Origin: Saccharopolyspora_C sp040643635
GTDB taxonomy: Bacteria > Actinomycetota > Actinomycetes > Mycobacteriales > Pseudonocardiaceae
Assembly: GCF_040643635.1 (NCBI RefSeq)
Contig: NZ_JBEYUS010000006.1
Location: 105,161-169,160, forward strand
Reading direction: 5' to 3'
DNA: 64,000 nucleotides
A program made the translations under genes and the position numbers. The first letter of the stretch is position 1. Every line of letters begins with the position of its first letter. Below are positions 16,524 through 27,111 of the stretch, in pieces. The notes below the pieces were generated by a model. That model had not been told where the DNA came from, did not search any database, and worked only from the letters and a program-made list of their open reading frames with translations.

Positions 16524-16840
16524 GCGGCCGGATGCGGATGCGCCCGGAGGAGATCCGGGCGGGCGGTGCGCGCATCGGCGCCGCCGGGGACCGGCTCGAC
16601 GAGGTCCTCAAGCAGCTCAAGTCCAGTTTGGACGGTGAAGGCGAGTGCTGGGGCGATGACGAGGCCGGGCAGAAGTTCGCCGAGACCTACGTGCAGAACA
16701 GCACCGACGTCACCGACGGCATCGGGAAGCTCGCCGAAGCCCTCGGCAACATCATGGACAACCTGAAGGCCACCGCCGACGACACCGAAGGCCGCGACGC
16801 CGAGTCCGCCTCCGACATCGCGAACGTGCCGCAGAGCTGA
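16520..16840 (+). CDS. WXG100 family type VII secretion target
   Basis: The 106-residue product is a predicted helical hairpin: helix 1 about residues 9-38, a turn with CWGDDEAGQKF carrying the Trp-Gly signature, and helix 2 about 50-85. WXG100 proteins are exported by ESX systems as dimers and often escort larger effectors. It is translationally coupled to the upstream YbaB-like gene (GTGA) and followed 46 bases later by the giant effector gene. No EccC ATPase or other ESX core genes are in this window, so secretion would rely on a system elsewhere. Confidence 0.8.
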   Translation: MSGRMRMRPEEIRAGGARIGAAGDRLDEVLKQLKSSLDGEGECWGDDEAGQKFAETYVQNSTDVTDGIGKLAEALGNIMDNLKATADDTEGRDAESASDIANVPQS

Positions 16841-16886
16841 CACCGGGCCCGCGCGGGCCGTAGATCGACTGGGGAGTCGTACCGCG

Positions 16887-19800
16887 ATGAGTCTCGAGAT
16901 GCCCGACGAGGTCAAGTGGCTGCTGCCGATCGTCGTCGGACAGTCCTGGCCGGAAGGTGACGAGGACGCGCTGCGCCGCCTCGCGGACGCCTGGCGCGCC
17001 GCGGGTGACGGCGTCGGAGGCGTCACCACCGACGCGAACGGCGGCGCCACCCAGTCGCTCAGCGGCATGGAGGGCCAGACCCACGACGCGTTCGAGCAGC
17101 TGTGGCAGGACATCGGCAACGGCGGCGAGGCCGCGCTGCCGAAGATCCAGGAGGCGTGCGAGCAGCTCGCGCAAGGCTGCGACGACGCGGCGCTGGACGT
17201 GGAGCACACCAAGCTCACCATCATCGCCTCGCTGATCGCGCTGGCCATCCAGATCGCCGCGATGATCGCGAGCGCGGCGTTCAGCTTCGGCGCGTCCACC
17301 GCCGGCATCCCCATCGCCCAGGGCATCACCCGCACCGTGGTGATGCAGATCTTCAAGCAGCTGGTGCTGAGCATCGCCAAGAACGTCGCCATCGAGGTCG
17401 CCACCTCCGTCGCCATCGAGGCCGCGGTGCAGGGCGTCCAGATCGCCTCCGGCGAGCGCAAGGGCCTCGACGGCGGGAAGTTCAAGGACGCCGCCATCAG
17501 CGGTGCGATCAGCGGCACCGTCGGCGGCGTCTTCGAGGGCGTCGGCAACGTCGCCGCCCGCAAGGCCGCCGGAGCCGTCGGCGACGCCGCGGGGGACGCC
17601 GCCGGAACCGCGGCGGGAGCGGCCGGGCGGGCCGCCGGGGACGCCGCGGGCGATGCGGCGGGCAGCGCGGCGAGCGCCGCCGGACGGGCCGCGGGCGATG
17701 CGGCCGGCGCGGCCGGGGAGAGCGCCGCGAAGAGCGTCGGCGCCGAAGCCGTCAAGGGCGCGGCCACCGGTGCCGCGCAGGGCGCCATCGGCAGCGCCGC
17801 CGAACAGCTCATCACCGAAGGCGAGATCGACTGGAGCGACGTCGGCACCGGCGCCATGTCCGGCGGCGCGATGGGCGCGGGCATGGGCGCCGGGGGCGCG
17901 GCCCTGTCGAACCACTTCGACGCACCGGACGTGCCCGACACGAGCGGGGCCGGGGATTCCGGGGACGGCACGGGGGCTTCGTCGTCGAGCAGCTCGGCCT
18001 CGGGCGGCTCGGACGGGGGCGGTTCGGACGGGGGCGGCTCGGATCGGAGCGAATCCGGTTCCGGGACGGGCGACTCGGATTCGGCCGCGGACGGCGGTTC
18101 CGGCGGATCTCGTTCGTCCATCGAGGACATGCTGTCCGGTGATTCCGGTGCAGGCTCGGGAGATTCATCCGGGGCGGCGAGCAGCGGCTCGTCGGGAGGC
18201 TCGGATTCCGGGGCGTCCGGCGGCTCGGACTCGGGGGCGCGCGGGGACGGCGGGCAGTCTGGCTCCGGCGGCGGCGAACCGCGTTCCGGCGCGGACAGCG
18301 GGTCCGACGGCGGTTCCGCGCGGTCCGGGGACGCCGACGGCGGGTCCACGCGATCCGGCGATGCCGACAGCGGCTCGGCGCGCACCGCCGAATCCGACAG
18401 CGGGTCCACGCGCTCCACGGACACCGACACCGGGTCCACGCGCACCGGGGACACCGACAGCGGGTCCACTCGGTCCGGCGATACCGACGGCGGGTCCACG
18501 CGATCCGGCGAAGCCGACAGCGGGTCCGCGCGGTCCGCGGATTCCGATGCGAGCTCCGGCCGCGCCGCGGACTCCGGCAGTGGCGCGACGCGGGCCGCCG
18601 AGTCGGAGGGCGGGTCCACGCGCACCACCGAAGCCGAGGGTGGCGCGACGCGAGCCGCGGACTCCGACGGTGGCACCTCGCGCGGGCCGGACTCCGACGG
18701 CGGCCGCGCCCCGGGCTCGGACGGCGGTGCGACGCGATCCGGCGATGCCGACGGGAGCTCCGCGCGGTCCACCGACTCCGATGCGGGCGCGCAGCGCGCC
18801 GCTGCCGCGGACGGCGGCTCCACCCGATCTCCGGACGCCGACGGCGGTTCGGCGCGCACCTCCGACGCCGACGGGCCCGCCACCAGGTCCACCGGTTCTA
18901 CTGGCGCGCACTCCGATGCCGACGGCGGTTCGACGCGTTCCGCGGACTCCGCAGGTTCGCCGCGCGGGGACGACGGCGGCTCGGCCCGCGCCGCCGCGCC
19001 GGACGGTTCCGGCGCGTCCGCGCGGGCGGACTCCGCCGGTTCGGGAGCGGGGAGTCCGAGCGGTTCCAGTGGTTCGGCGGACGCCGGGTCGCACGGCGAC
19101 GGTGCGGGCTCGTCGAGCGCCGCAGGTGCCGGTGGCGGCCTGGGCGGTGGCGGTGCGGCTTCGCCCGGCGGTGGGGATTCCGCGCACCGCGGCCAGCCGG
19201 GGGGCAACGGCCCCGCAGGCACCGCCTCCGCGTCCAATGTGGACGCACCGGCTCGCCCGGCGGAACCGGCGGTCGCCCCCGCCGCGCCGGGCACGCCCGC
19301 TCGCGGTGATCAGGGCGGTGCCGCTGGCGGCGCGATGAGCGGCGCCCCGGCAGGCGGCGCTCCGGCTGGTGGCGCGTCCGCTGGGGGGAGCTCCGCCGGG
19401 TCCGGCGGGTCCCGTCCCGGCGCGGGCGGCGGCTGGACCGGAACGTCCGGCACTCCGGGGGCGGCGGGCCGCCCGATCGGTGGCGACTCGCCGAGGCCCG
19501 GCGGCCCGCGCGGCGAACGCGCACCGGCGGCCCGGGGAGCGGCGGAGGCACCGGCGGCGCCGCCGTCCGGCGGCAGGCACACCCGGTCGTCGGAGGTCCC
19601 CGACCAGCGCTCGGCAGCCGCACCGCACTCCCCGGCCCGCCCGGACGGGCCGCCGGTCCGATCGCATCCGGACGGCCCCGCGAACCCGGCACGACCGGAC
19701 GGACCGCAGCGGGCGGACGGCCCGGCCGGCGAAGCCTCCGCCCGCCCTGGCGCACCGTCGGCGGGCGGCCCGCGGCACTCCGGCGATCCGCGGCACTGGG

Positions 19801-21836
19801 GCGACCCGGCCGCGCCGCCGAGGACTGACGGTCCGGCTGCGCCACCGAGGGCGGACGGCCCGGCGCACCGAACCGACTCACCCGCACCGCACCACTCCGG
19901 TGCCGCGGATTCCCACCGCACCGGTGGCACCACCGACACCGGTCCCGCGAACGGGCCGGACGCGTCGCCGCGCGCCGCGGACGGGCCGGAGACCCGCGGC
20001 CCGCACCGCCCCGACTCCCCGCCGTCGGCGCAGGACCGGCCGCACACCGGTAGCCCGGAGCGGCCGCGCGCGGACGGCCCCGACCCCACCCGCGCCGAAG
20101 GCGCCGCACGCCCGGACGGCCCTGCTCGCCCCGAGTCCCCGGCGCACGACGCCACCGAACCGCGCCCGGACCGCCCGCACGAGGCCCCCGAGCCGCACGA
20201 CGGCCCGAACCGGCAGCACGACCCCGACCAGCGCCCGCACGACGCCGACTCGCCGCCCGACCGGGACGCCGAACCGGGCACTCCCGAACGGCAGCACCAG
20301 CTGGACCAGGCGGAGTCGACTCGCGAGCACACGCCCGGCGGCTCCTCCTACCACCACGACCCGGGCATGCGGGACCTCGCGCAGCGCGTCCCGGACGACG
20401 GCGTCCACCACACGGTGGACGTGCACGCGCTGCCGGACGGCCGGATCCGCGTCGGTGATCACGCGTTCAGCGCGCAGGAGTTCGCGGACGTCCTGCGCCG
20501 CGACCCGAACTGGGACGGAAAGCCGCTGCGCCTGCTGTCCTGCGACGCGGGTACCAGCGGCCTCGCCCGGGACTTGGCCCACGAGCTGGGCGTGCCCGTC
20601 ACGGCTCCCCGCGGTCTCGCCTGGACGGACGGCAACGGCCGCGTCTTCGCCTCCGACCTGGGCCCCGACGGCCGCCCCGGCTGGCCCCCGAACGGCGGCT
20701 GGGACACCCACCACCCCGACGGCACCCACACCCCCGCCGGAACCGACGGCTTCCACCCCTCCCGGAACGGCGACGACCCCGGCCCGGCCCCGGACGACGC
20801 GGAGAGCCGGGGGCGCCGACGCTCCGGGAGCGACGACTTCCGCCAGCCGCCGCGGGGGGAGCCGGTGGAGTCCGAAACCCCCGGCACGGAAGCGAACAAG
20901 GCGCATCCGACCGCGAGGGACCGCGCTGAGCAGGACCCCGCGTACCGGAACCGCTACTACAACAGCCCCAATCCCGACGGGGTGTGCAATCGTCGGGTCA
21001 AGGGGATCGAGGACGGCGCAGGCGAGGCGGTGCCTCCACTGCACTACGCCGCCGACACCGACACGTACACGGTGCCCAGCAACTCGATCGACAACTTCGC
21101 GAGGTGGAGCGATCTCGGGCACCAGGAGCCCCGCCCCGGTGATGTGGCCCGGCACGCCGACCTGGTCGACCAGCGCCGCGCGCACCTCGACGGGCTACGA
21201 GACGCGAAGGCCGACGACGCGCAGTACGCGGCCCGGAAGGACGCCGACGGAACCGAGATCGCGCGCGACGAATCCCGCCAAGCGGAGGCGAGCGCCGAAC
21301 AACTGCGGCAGGCGCACCACGCGGTCACCTTGACGGGAGAGGCCTTCGGCGAGTCGGCGGCTCGGGATTCCCTGGCCAACGATTACGGTGTTCCGCCTAC
21401 GCGGGTGACGACTCTCCACGGTCCCGGAGTGTTCGACGTCATCGGCGAATTTCCCGATGGTCGAATCGTCGTCATCGAAGCGAAGGGCCCCAGCGCCGAT
21501 TTGGGAGCTCGCAAGGACCTGGCGGGCGAGATGTCCCAGCAGGGGTCCCGGCCCTACTTCGAGACGATCGTGGATCGGATGCGAAAAGGCGCCGATGCCG
21601 ACCAGCGCGGTATCGCCGCCGCGCTCGCCGACTCGCTGACCCTCGACGACCTCGAGCGCGGAACGCCGGGATTCGAGCCCAGCCTGGTCTACGACGAGGT
21701 TCGACCGACCGTCGATTCGGTCCCGGTCCTCGACGAGAACGGTTCTCCACAGCTCGATGCGCGTGGTAACCCGATCAGGCAAGACACGTACACCGGCTAC
21801 AATCGGAGACGGTTCGATCTCTCCGCCGAAGACTGA
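16887..21836 (+). CDS. Giant WXG100-like polymorphic toxin with predicted C-terminal PD-(D/E)xK nuclease
   Basis: The 1649-residue product is modular. Residues 1-110 form a CpnT-like/WXG100-like helical domain; 110-200 are hydrophobic helices; 210-300 are Gly/Ala-rich. Residues about 350-670 are Ser/Gly/Asp-rich, with a ten-residue repeat (consensus DxDGGSTRSx) from about 482; 670-1130 are Pro/Gly-rich. Around 1140-1270 a folded module holds GKPLRLLSCDAG (Cys1219), like the cysteine-bearing domain placed before many actinobacterial toxin ends, possibly for self-cleavage. The C-terminus has GESAARD, GVFDVIGEF (Asp1517), VVIEAKGPS (Glu1531, Lys1533) and QQGSRPYFE, a PD-(D/E)xK pattern, so it is a predicted DNase. 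The next gene is its likely immunity gene. Confidence 0.8.
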   Translation: MSLEMPDEVKWLLPIVVGQSWPEGDEDALRRLADAWRAAGDGVGGVTTDANGGATQSLSGMEGQTHDAFEQLWQDIGNGGEAALPKIQEACEQLAQGCDDAALDVEHTKLTIIASLIALAIQIAAMIASAAFSFGASTAGIPIAQGITRTVVMQIFKQLVLSIAKNVAIEVATSVAIEAAVQGVQIASGERKGLDGGKFKDAAISGAISGTVGGVFEGVGNVAARKAAGAVGDAAGDAAGTAAGAAGRAAGDAAGDAAGSAASAAGRAAGDAAGAAGESAAKSVGAEAVKGAATGAAQGAIGSAAEQLITEGEIDWSDVGTGAMSGGAMGAGMGAGGAALSNHFDAPDVPDTSGAGDSGDGTGASSSSSSASGGSDGGGSDGGGSDRSESGSGTGDSDSAADGGSGGSRSSIEDMLSGDSGAGSGDSSGAASSGSSGGSDSGASGGSDSGARGDGGQSGSGGGEPRSGADSGSDGGSARSGDADGGSTRSGDADSGSARTAESDSGSTRSTDTDTGSTRTGDTDSGSTRSGDTDGGSTRSGEADSGSARSADSDASSGRAADSGSGATRAAESEGGSTRTTEAEGGATRAADSDGGTSRGPDSDGGRAPGSDGGATRSGDADGSSARSTDSDAGAQRAAAADGGSTRSPDADGGSARTSDADGPATRSTGSTGAHSDADGGSTRSADSAGSPRGDDGGSARAAAPDGSGASARADSAGSGAGSPSGSSGSADAGSHGDGAGSSSAAGAGGGLGGGGAASPGGGDSAHRGQPGGNGPAGTASASNVDAPARPAEPAVAPAAPGTPARGDQGGAAGGAMSGAPAGGAPAGGASAGGSSAGSGGSRPGAGGGWTGTSGTPGAAGRPIGGDSPRPGGPRGERAPAARGAAEAPAAPPSGGRHTRSSEVPDQRSAAAPHSPARPDGPPVRSHPDGPANPARPDGPQRADGPAGEASARPGAPSAGGPRHSGDPRHWGDPAAPPRTDGPAAPPRADGPAHRTDSPAPHHSGAADSHRTGGTTDTGPANGPDASPRAADGPETRGPHRPDSPPSAQDRPHTGSPERPRADGPDPTRAEGAARPDGPARPESPAHDATEPRPDRPHEAPEPHDGPNRQHDPDQRPHDADSPPDRDAEPGTPERQHQLDQAESTREHTPGGSSYHHDPGMRDLAQRVPDDGVHHTVDVHALPDGRIRVGDHAFSAQEFADVLRRDPNWDGKPLRLLSCDAGTSGLARDLAHELGVPVTAPRGLAWTDGNGRVFASDLGPDGRPGWPPNGGWDTHHPDGTHTPAGTDGFHPSRNGDDPGPAPDDAESRGRRRSGSDDFRQPPRGEPVESETPGTEANKAHPTARDRAEQDPAYRNRYYNSPNPDGVCNRRVKGIEDGAGEAVPPLHYAADTDTYTVPSNSIDNFARWSDLGHQEPRPGDVARHADLVDQRRAHLDGLRDAKADDAQYAARKDADGTEIARDESRQAEASAEQLRQAHHAVTLTGEAFGESAARDSLANDYGVPPTRVTTLHGPGVFDVIGEFPDGRIVVIEAKGPSADLGARKDLAGEMSQQGSRPYFETIVDRMRKGADADQRGIAAALADSLTLDDLERGTPGFEPSLVYDEVRPTVDSVPVLDENGSPQLDARGNPIRQDTYTGYNRRRFDLSAED
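18330..18900 (+). repeat. 30-bp in-frame tandem repeats in toxin linker
   Basis: About 18 imperfect units of 30 bases encode a ten-residue repeat of type D-A-D-G-G-S-T-R-S-G. Asp/Glu alternates with Ser/Thr/Gly and one Arg per unit. Such a linker is expected to be extended and hydrophilic. Unit divergence is high enough that exact slippage should be slow. Confidence 0.7.
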
Positions 21837-21878
21837 CCGTGCAGTGATGAAATGTGGCAGACCGACAAGGGGCCGGAC

Positions 21879-22727
21879 ATGAACCCGATGACCAGGCACG
21901 CCGAGCGCACCGCGGTGACCGACGAGATCCTCGCGGAACTGCCCGGGCAGCTCGAAGGGTTCCTGGCGAACGCGTCCGAACGCCCGACGTCGACGTACTA
22001 CATCGCGAAGTACGCGCGGATGCAGATCGCCCATCGGTTGCTGGTCGACCCGGACGGCGCGGAACGCGCCACCTACGACAGCGTGCTCCTCGCCGCCCAA
22101 GCAGGTACCGGATTCTTCGCCGCCGCCAACAAAGAAGGCCGATTCCCTTGGACCCTCGGCGATGACGACCTCCTCCTCAAAGCGGTCGGCCCGACCAGGA
22201 TCCACAGCGCAGCGGACTGGCTCGACGCACTCTGGACAGCGGTGATCTGCCGCGCCCAGCACCTCGTCGTCGAATTGTGCGCGACCCCCACCGACACTCT
22301 GCGCAACGCCGGCGGCCGCTTCGACGAATACATGTACGCCTGGGTCGACGCGCTCAAAGCGTTCTTCACCCGGGACGAGGATCTCTACCCCAGGATCAAT
22401 CGGAGCATTGAGCTCACGGCCCCCGAAGAGCTCACCGGAGGAACTCCGCCCGACATCGTCCTCCACCGCTACTACCCGTCGATGAACCTCCTGTTCGACG
22501 TGGCCGGCCGCAACGCGGAACAATTCAACACCGACCTGCGCGAAGCCGTCGAGCTCCACCAGAGTTTCTGGTCCGCCGACGAAGAACGCGCGACCGACCC
22601 CGACGGATTCTGGGCACCCGGACCGACCGCGCTCGCCGCGCTCGCGCACGATTTCGGCATGCCCGTCGAGGTCCGATCCCCTTACCTCCCGCAGGACCTG
22701 ATCAACGGCACTCGGATCAGCCCCTGA
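21879..22727 (+). CDS. Putative immunity protein (Imm49-like) for the adjacent toxin
   Basis: The 282-residue product is predicted mostly helical, without membrane segments, with STYYIAKYARMQIAHRLL near the N-terminus, WLDALWTAVICRAQHLVVELC in the middle and HRYYPSMNLLFDVAGRN later. Its size, helical character and place 42 bases after the toxin stop fit the Imm49 group of immunity proteins, but that name rests on recall of family character and not on a search. The ATG at 21879 is preferred over 21852 because AAGGGG lies about eight bases upstream. Expected role: bind and block the nuclease end in the cytoplasm of the producer. Confidence 0.6.
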   Translation: MNPMTRHAERTAVTDEILAELPGQLEGFLANASERPTSTYYIAKYARMQIAHRLLVDPDGAERATYDSVLLAAQAGTGFFAAANKEGRFPWTLGDDDLLLKAVGPTRIHSAADWLDALWTAVICRAQHLVVELCATPTDTLRNAGGRFDEYMYAWVDALKAFFTRDEDLYPRINRSIELTAPEELTGGTPPDIVLHRYYPSMNLLFDVAGRNAEQFNTDLREAVELHQSFWSADEERATDPDGFWAPGPTALAALAHDFGMPVEVRSPYLPQDLINGTRISP

Positions 22728-22788
22728 CGAATTCCCGGTGGACGATCCAGGCGAACAGCGCAAGACCAGATGCCGCACGAAGAACGGA

Positions 22789-23060
22789 ATGCTCCGAGTT
22801 CACGAGAACGACCCGCGCAGGCCCTGTCCACTACCGTGGGCAACCGTTCACCGGCGCGGAGGAGGAATTTTCGGAAGACGGCACACCGATGTGCTCCACC
22901 GAGCACGCCGAAGGCATCCAGGAAGGGTTCGTCCGTGATCGGTACCCGGACGGGAGCCTCGAATACGAACTGAACCGGTTCGCCGTGCGCCGCAGGGCGT
23001 TCCCGGAGGAGCGGATCCGAGAACGAACCGAACCCGGCCCCGTCTTCGCCGGACGCTGCC
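22789..23060 (+). pseudogene. Frameshifted YwqK-like immunity gene remnant
   Basis: ATG at 22789 starts MLRVHENDP, then near 22815 the recognisable reading moves to another frame: VHYRGQPFTGAEEEFSEDG and GFVRDRYPDGSLEYEL. Joined, this follows the plan of the intact YwqK-like gene at 23591 (HRGEPFTGVVVERSADGEL, FAGYPDGPYREW). The C-terminal part is lost into unrelated sequence. One indel is enough to explain the break. It is a decayed paralogue in the array behind the toxin. Confidence 0.6.
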
Positions 23061-23106
23061 GGGGCGGCTGGATCAGCCCGCCGGCGAGAACGGATTCGAG
23101 CAGACG

Positions 23107-23542
23107 ATGACGAACCTGGAACCGAGCAGCAGGCGCTGCTGGACGAGGTCACCGACATCGTCCTGCGTTCCGCATCGCAGGACTGGAGCCGCCTCGCCGT
23201 CGAGCACGAGGCGATCGGCCGGCACGTCCAGGTGGGCGCCGGGCGAAGGACTCGGCGGGCGAACCGGTCCGGTGGGCGCCTCCGGAGGAGGTGTGGAACC
23301 TGCTCCGGCGCCTCCGCGTCGGCATGCACCGGCCGCGCCTGGGCGCCTGGTTCTCCACGTTCTCCCGGTTGAGCCCGCCGGACGAGTTCGAGATCGTCCA
23401 CGACCGCGACAACGCACCGCAGTGGCAGGACGAACCGCCGTTGCGCGCGTACACCGACGAGCAGGCCACGTTCCCCCGGGACGAGTCGAACGTCCCGGCG
23501 TGGTTCGCCGACGAGCTGCGCGCAGCGGACGAAGCGCGCTGA
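23107..23542 (+). pseudogene. Frameshifted YezG/DUF600-like immunity gene remnant
   Basis: Three frames must be joined: MTNLEP from ATG 23107; then ALLDEVTDIVLRSASQDWSRLAVEHEAIGRHVQV in the next frame (from about 23130); then KDSAGEPVRWAPPEEVWNLLRRL through PRLGAWFSTFSRLSPPDEF and TFPRDESNVPAWFADEL in a third. The last part has the YezG (DUF600) pattern: xGTWFS-like strand, acidic/aromatic middle and FPRxxxxxPxW ending. Breaks lie near 23125 and 23235-23250. It is probably an inactive immunity gene; sequencing error is the alternative. Confidence 0.6.
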
Positions 23543-23590
23543 TCCGCCCCGGCACTCGCGCGGAAGGGCCGAGCAGCGAGGAGGACCGCC

Positions 23591-23950
23591 GTGGGTGAGG
23601 TTCGCGTCGATGAGGACGACATCGAGATGGATCCGACCGGTCTGGTCCTGCACCGCGGTGAACCGTTCACCGGCGTCGTGGTGGAACGGTCCGCGGACGG
23701 CGAACTCGTCTCCACCCGCTCGTACTTCGCCGGATACCCCGACGGCCCCTACCGGGAATGGCGGTCCTCGGGACGGCTGCGGAAGGACGGCCGGATGCGG
23801 GATGGCCGGTCCGTCGGCAGCCAACGCGAGTGGCACGCGAACGGCCGCCTCGCCGAACGGCGCGAGTTCGACGCCGCCGGGAACCTCGTGCGCCACGAGC
23901 GGTGGGACCGCGGCGGAAACCTCGTCGTGGAGCCGACCGGGCGCCGGTGA
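23591..23950 (+). CDS. YwqK-like (MORN-repeat type) immunity/antitoxin protein
   Basis: The 119-residue product is built of short MORN-like beta hairpins: HRGEPFTGVVVERSADGEL, SYFAGYPDGPYREWRSSGRL, DGRSVGSQREWHANGRLAERREFD and AAGNLVRHERWD. This is the plan of YwqK-type proteins that accompany polymorphic toxins in Gram-positive bacteria. The GTG start has AGGAGG eight bases upstream. It is the only intact member of a three-gene immunity tract after the toxin and has no cognate toxin beside it, so it is probably an orphan guarding against toxins of relatives. Ends 15 bases from the convergent endonuclease V gene. Confidence 0.65.
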   Translation: MGEVRVDEDDIEMDPTGLVLHRGEPFTGVVVERSADGELVSTRSYFAGYPDGPYREWRSSGRLRKDGRMRDGRSVGSQREWHANGRLAERREFDAAGNLVRHERWDRGGNLVVEPTGRR

Positions 23951-23965
23951 CCGGAGCGGGTGCGC

Positions 23966-24640
23966 TCAGGTGCCGCGGGCTTCGGCGCGGCCCAGCCGGT
24001 CGGCGGTCCTGGTGGTCTCCGGGAGCCGGTAGTGCGGGGTGAGGCGCAGGACCAGGTCGCAGGCCTCGTCGAGGGTGCAGCGGTGGCCGACCGAGACGAA
24101 CACCGGCTTCACCGCGCGGCGGGTTCGCAGCGCGACGCCCACCGGTTCGTCGTCCAGCAGCAGCGGAGCTCGATCGCCGCGTTCCGGGCCGGGCGGGTCG
24201 TAGCGGCCCAGCGCGGTCTTGCCGACGCCGATGCTCGGCAGGCCGGTGAGCACCCCGAGGTGGCAGGCCAGCCCGAACCGCCGCGGGTGTGCGAGGCCCT
24301 GCCCGTCGCACACCAGCACGTCCGGATCGACCGCCAGCCCGGTCAGCGCGGCCAGCAGCGGCGGGGCCTCGCGGAAGGCGAACAGGCCGGGCACGTAGGG
24401 AAAGTCGACGCGGGTCCGCACCACTGAGCTGTCCACGACGGACAGATCCGCGAGGTCGAGCACCGTGACCGCGGCGATCACCTCGTCGTCGTCCGCGCCG
24501 TAGGCGACGTCCAGTCCGGCGGCCGTGCGGACCTCCGCGGGGAACCCGTCGAACCGCACCTGCGACCGGAGTCGTTCCTGCACGGCGACGGCCTCCGTCA
24601 CCGACGACGGCCACTCGTGCCACTCCTGGACCTCGACCAC
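23966..24640 (-). CDS. nfi: Endonuclease V (deoxyinosine repair)
   Basis: The 224-residue product cleaves DNA near deaminated adenine (hypoxanthine). It has AAGLDVAYGADDDEVIAAV (first catalytic Asp), FPYVPGLFAFREAPPLL (the PYxPG wedge region and Glu), DVLVCDGQGLAHPRRFGLACHLGV (second Asp and substrate pocket) and RRAVKPVFVSVGHR. Length matches the family (about 220-230). Start is GTG at 24640, giving VEVQEWHEWP. It is a stand-alone gene, convergent with the YwqK gene. Confidence 0.92.
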   Translation of the reverse strand: MVEVQEWHEWPSSVTEAVAVQERLRSQVRFDGFPAEVRTAAGLDVAYGADDDEVIAAVTVLDLADLSVVDSSVVRTRVDFPYVPGLFAFREAPPLLAALTGLAVDPDVLVCDGQGLAHPRRFGLACHLGVLTGLPSIGVGKTALGRYDPPGPERGDRAPLLLDDEPVGVALRTRRAVKPVFVSVGHRCTLDEACDLVLRLTPHYRLPETTRTADRLGRAEARGT

Positions 24641-24742
24641 GCCACCAGGTTAAGCGGCGGGTGTCGGCGGGTCAGGTACCTGTCCAGCACTCGTTGAGCC
24701 GCGCGACCGCCTCGCCCTCGGACATCCGCCGAGCCGCGCGGC

Positions 24743-26170
<1,428 letters not shown>

Positions 26171-26299
26171 GAGTTCCTCCGGGAGATCGATGATCGGGCT
26201 TCCACCGAGCCTGGCACACCCCGGAACGCGAGCGCACCATCCGAAGATCGGAACTTTCGGGCGCGCGGCGAGCAGGAACGCCGGTTCAGGGCAGCCGGT

Positions 26300-27049
26300 T
26301 CAGGGCAGCCGCTGCAGGAACGCGGCCACTGCCGCGCCGAACTCGGCGGGCAGTTCGACCGGCGGCGTGTGCCCGCACTCCAGCAGCACGGGTTCCGGTG
26401 CGTCGAGCGCACGCGCCAGCTCACGCGCATGCCCCGGGGTGCGCGCGGTGTCGAAGCGGCCGTGCACCACGAGCGCGGGCAGTCCGGCCAGCTCGCCGAG
26501 CCGCGGGAGCAGGTCGGTGTCGCGCTGGCTGCGCAGCACCGCCAGCACCGCCTCCCGGTCGAGCCCGGCCGGGTAGGCGTCGAGGAGTTCGGCGACGGCC
26601 GCGGGTGGCGGCAGGTGCACCGAGCGGCGCGCCACCGCCCGCCACAGCTCGGGTCCCCAGTTCCGCGCGACGCGGTCGATGATCGCGTCCACGTCGCCGT
26701 GGCCGCGCATGTTCGCGCCGCTGTCGCAGCAGAGCACGCCGCGCACCGCCGGAGCGTGCGACGCCCGGTCGTGCAGCGCGGCGCACAGCGCGATCACCGC
26801 ACCGGTCGAGTGCCCCAGCAGCACCACCGGCCCGTGCTCCGCGGCCGTTTCCGCGACCCGTTCCCCGAGCCGCGCCACCTCGTGCGGCCCGGGCCATTCG
26901 AGCCACGGCGCGACGAGCACGTCGGTGCCGGTCGCCGCCGCCAGCCCGTCGAAGATCACCGGATCGCACATCGTGCCCGGCAGGCACAGCAGCGCCGGAG
27001 CACCGGGCGTCCGCGCGCCCGACCGCGTGATCACCACCTCGGCGCCCAC
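26300..27049 (-). CDS. Alpha/beta hydrolase
   Basis: The 249-residue product has the alpha/beta hydrolase fold signs: LLCLPGTMCDPVIFDGLA oxyanion-hole segment, nucleophile elbow VVLLGHSTGAVIAL (Ser near residue 100), LPALVVHGRFDTARTP with the acid, and EPVLLECGHTPPVELP with the catalytic His. About 250 residues with a short cap fits esterases, lactonases or homoserine acetyl-transfer relatives; substrate unknown. GTG start with GGGGGTG upstream. Its 5' side faces a family B repeat. Confidence 0.85.
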   Translation of the reverse strand: MGAEVVITRSGARTPGAPALLCLPGTMCDPVIFDGLAAATGTDVLVAPWLEWPGPHEVARLGERVAETAAEHGPVVLLGHSTGAVIALCAALHDRASHAPAVRGVLCCDSGANMRGHGDVDAIIDRVARNWGPELWRAVARRSVHLPPPAAVAELLDAYPAGLDREAVLAVLRSQRDTDLLPRLGELAGLPALVVHGRFDTARTPGHARELARALDAPEPVLLECGHTPPVELPAEFGAAVAAFLQRLP

Positions 27050-27111
27050 CGCGACACCCCCACCGACCCGAACACCACCGAAGCCGGGACGCTACAGCCG
27101 CGATCCCCGTC

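Noticed and set aside
16355..19294. 979-residue minus-strand frame (APPSES repeats) opposite the toxin gene
   Set aside because: It is a shadow of the Ser/Gly/Asp repeat region and crosses the WXG100 and YbaB-like genes. Domain evidence supports the plus strand.
24672..24725. 17-codon frame (MSEGEAVARLNECWTGT) after the aldehyde dehydrogenase, considered as a small peptide or redox-cofactor precursor
   Set aside because: No maturation genes, no clear ribosome site and no known precursor motif. Probably chance.
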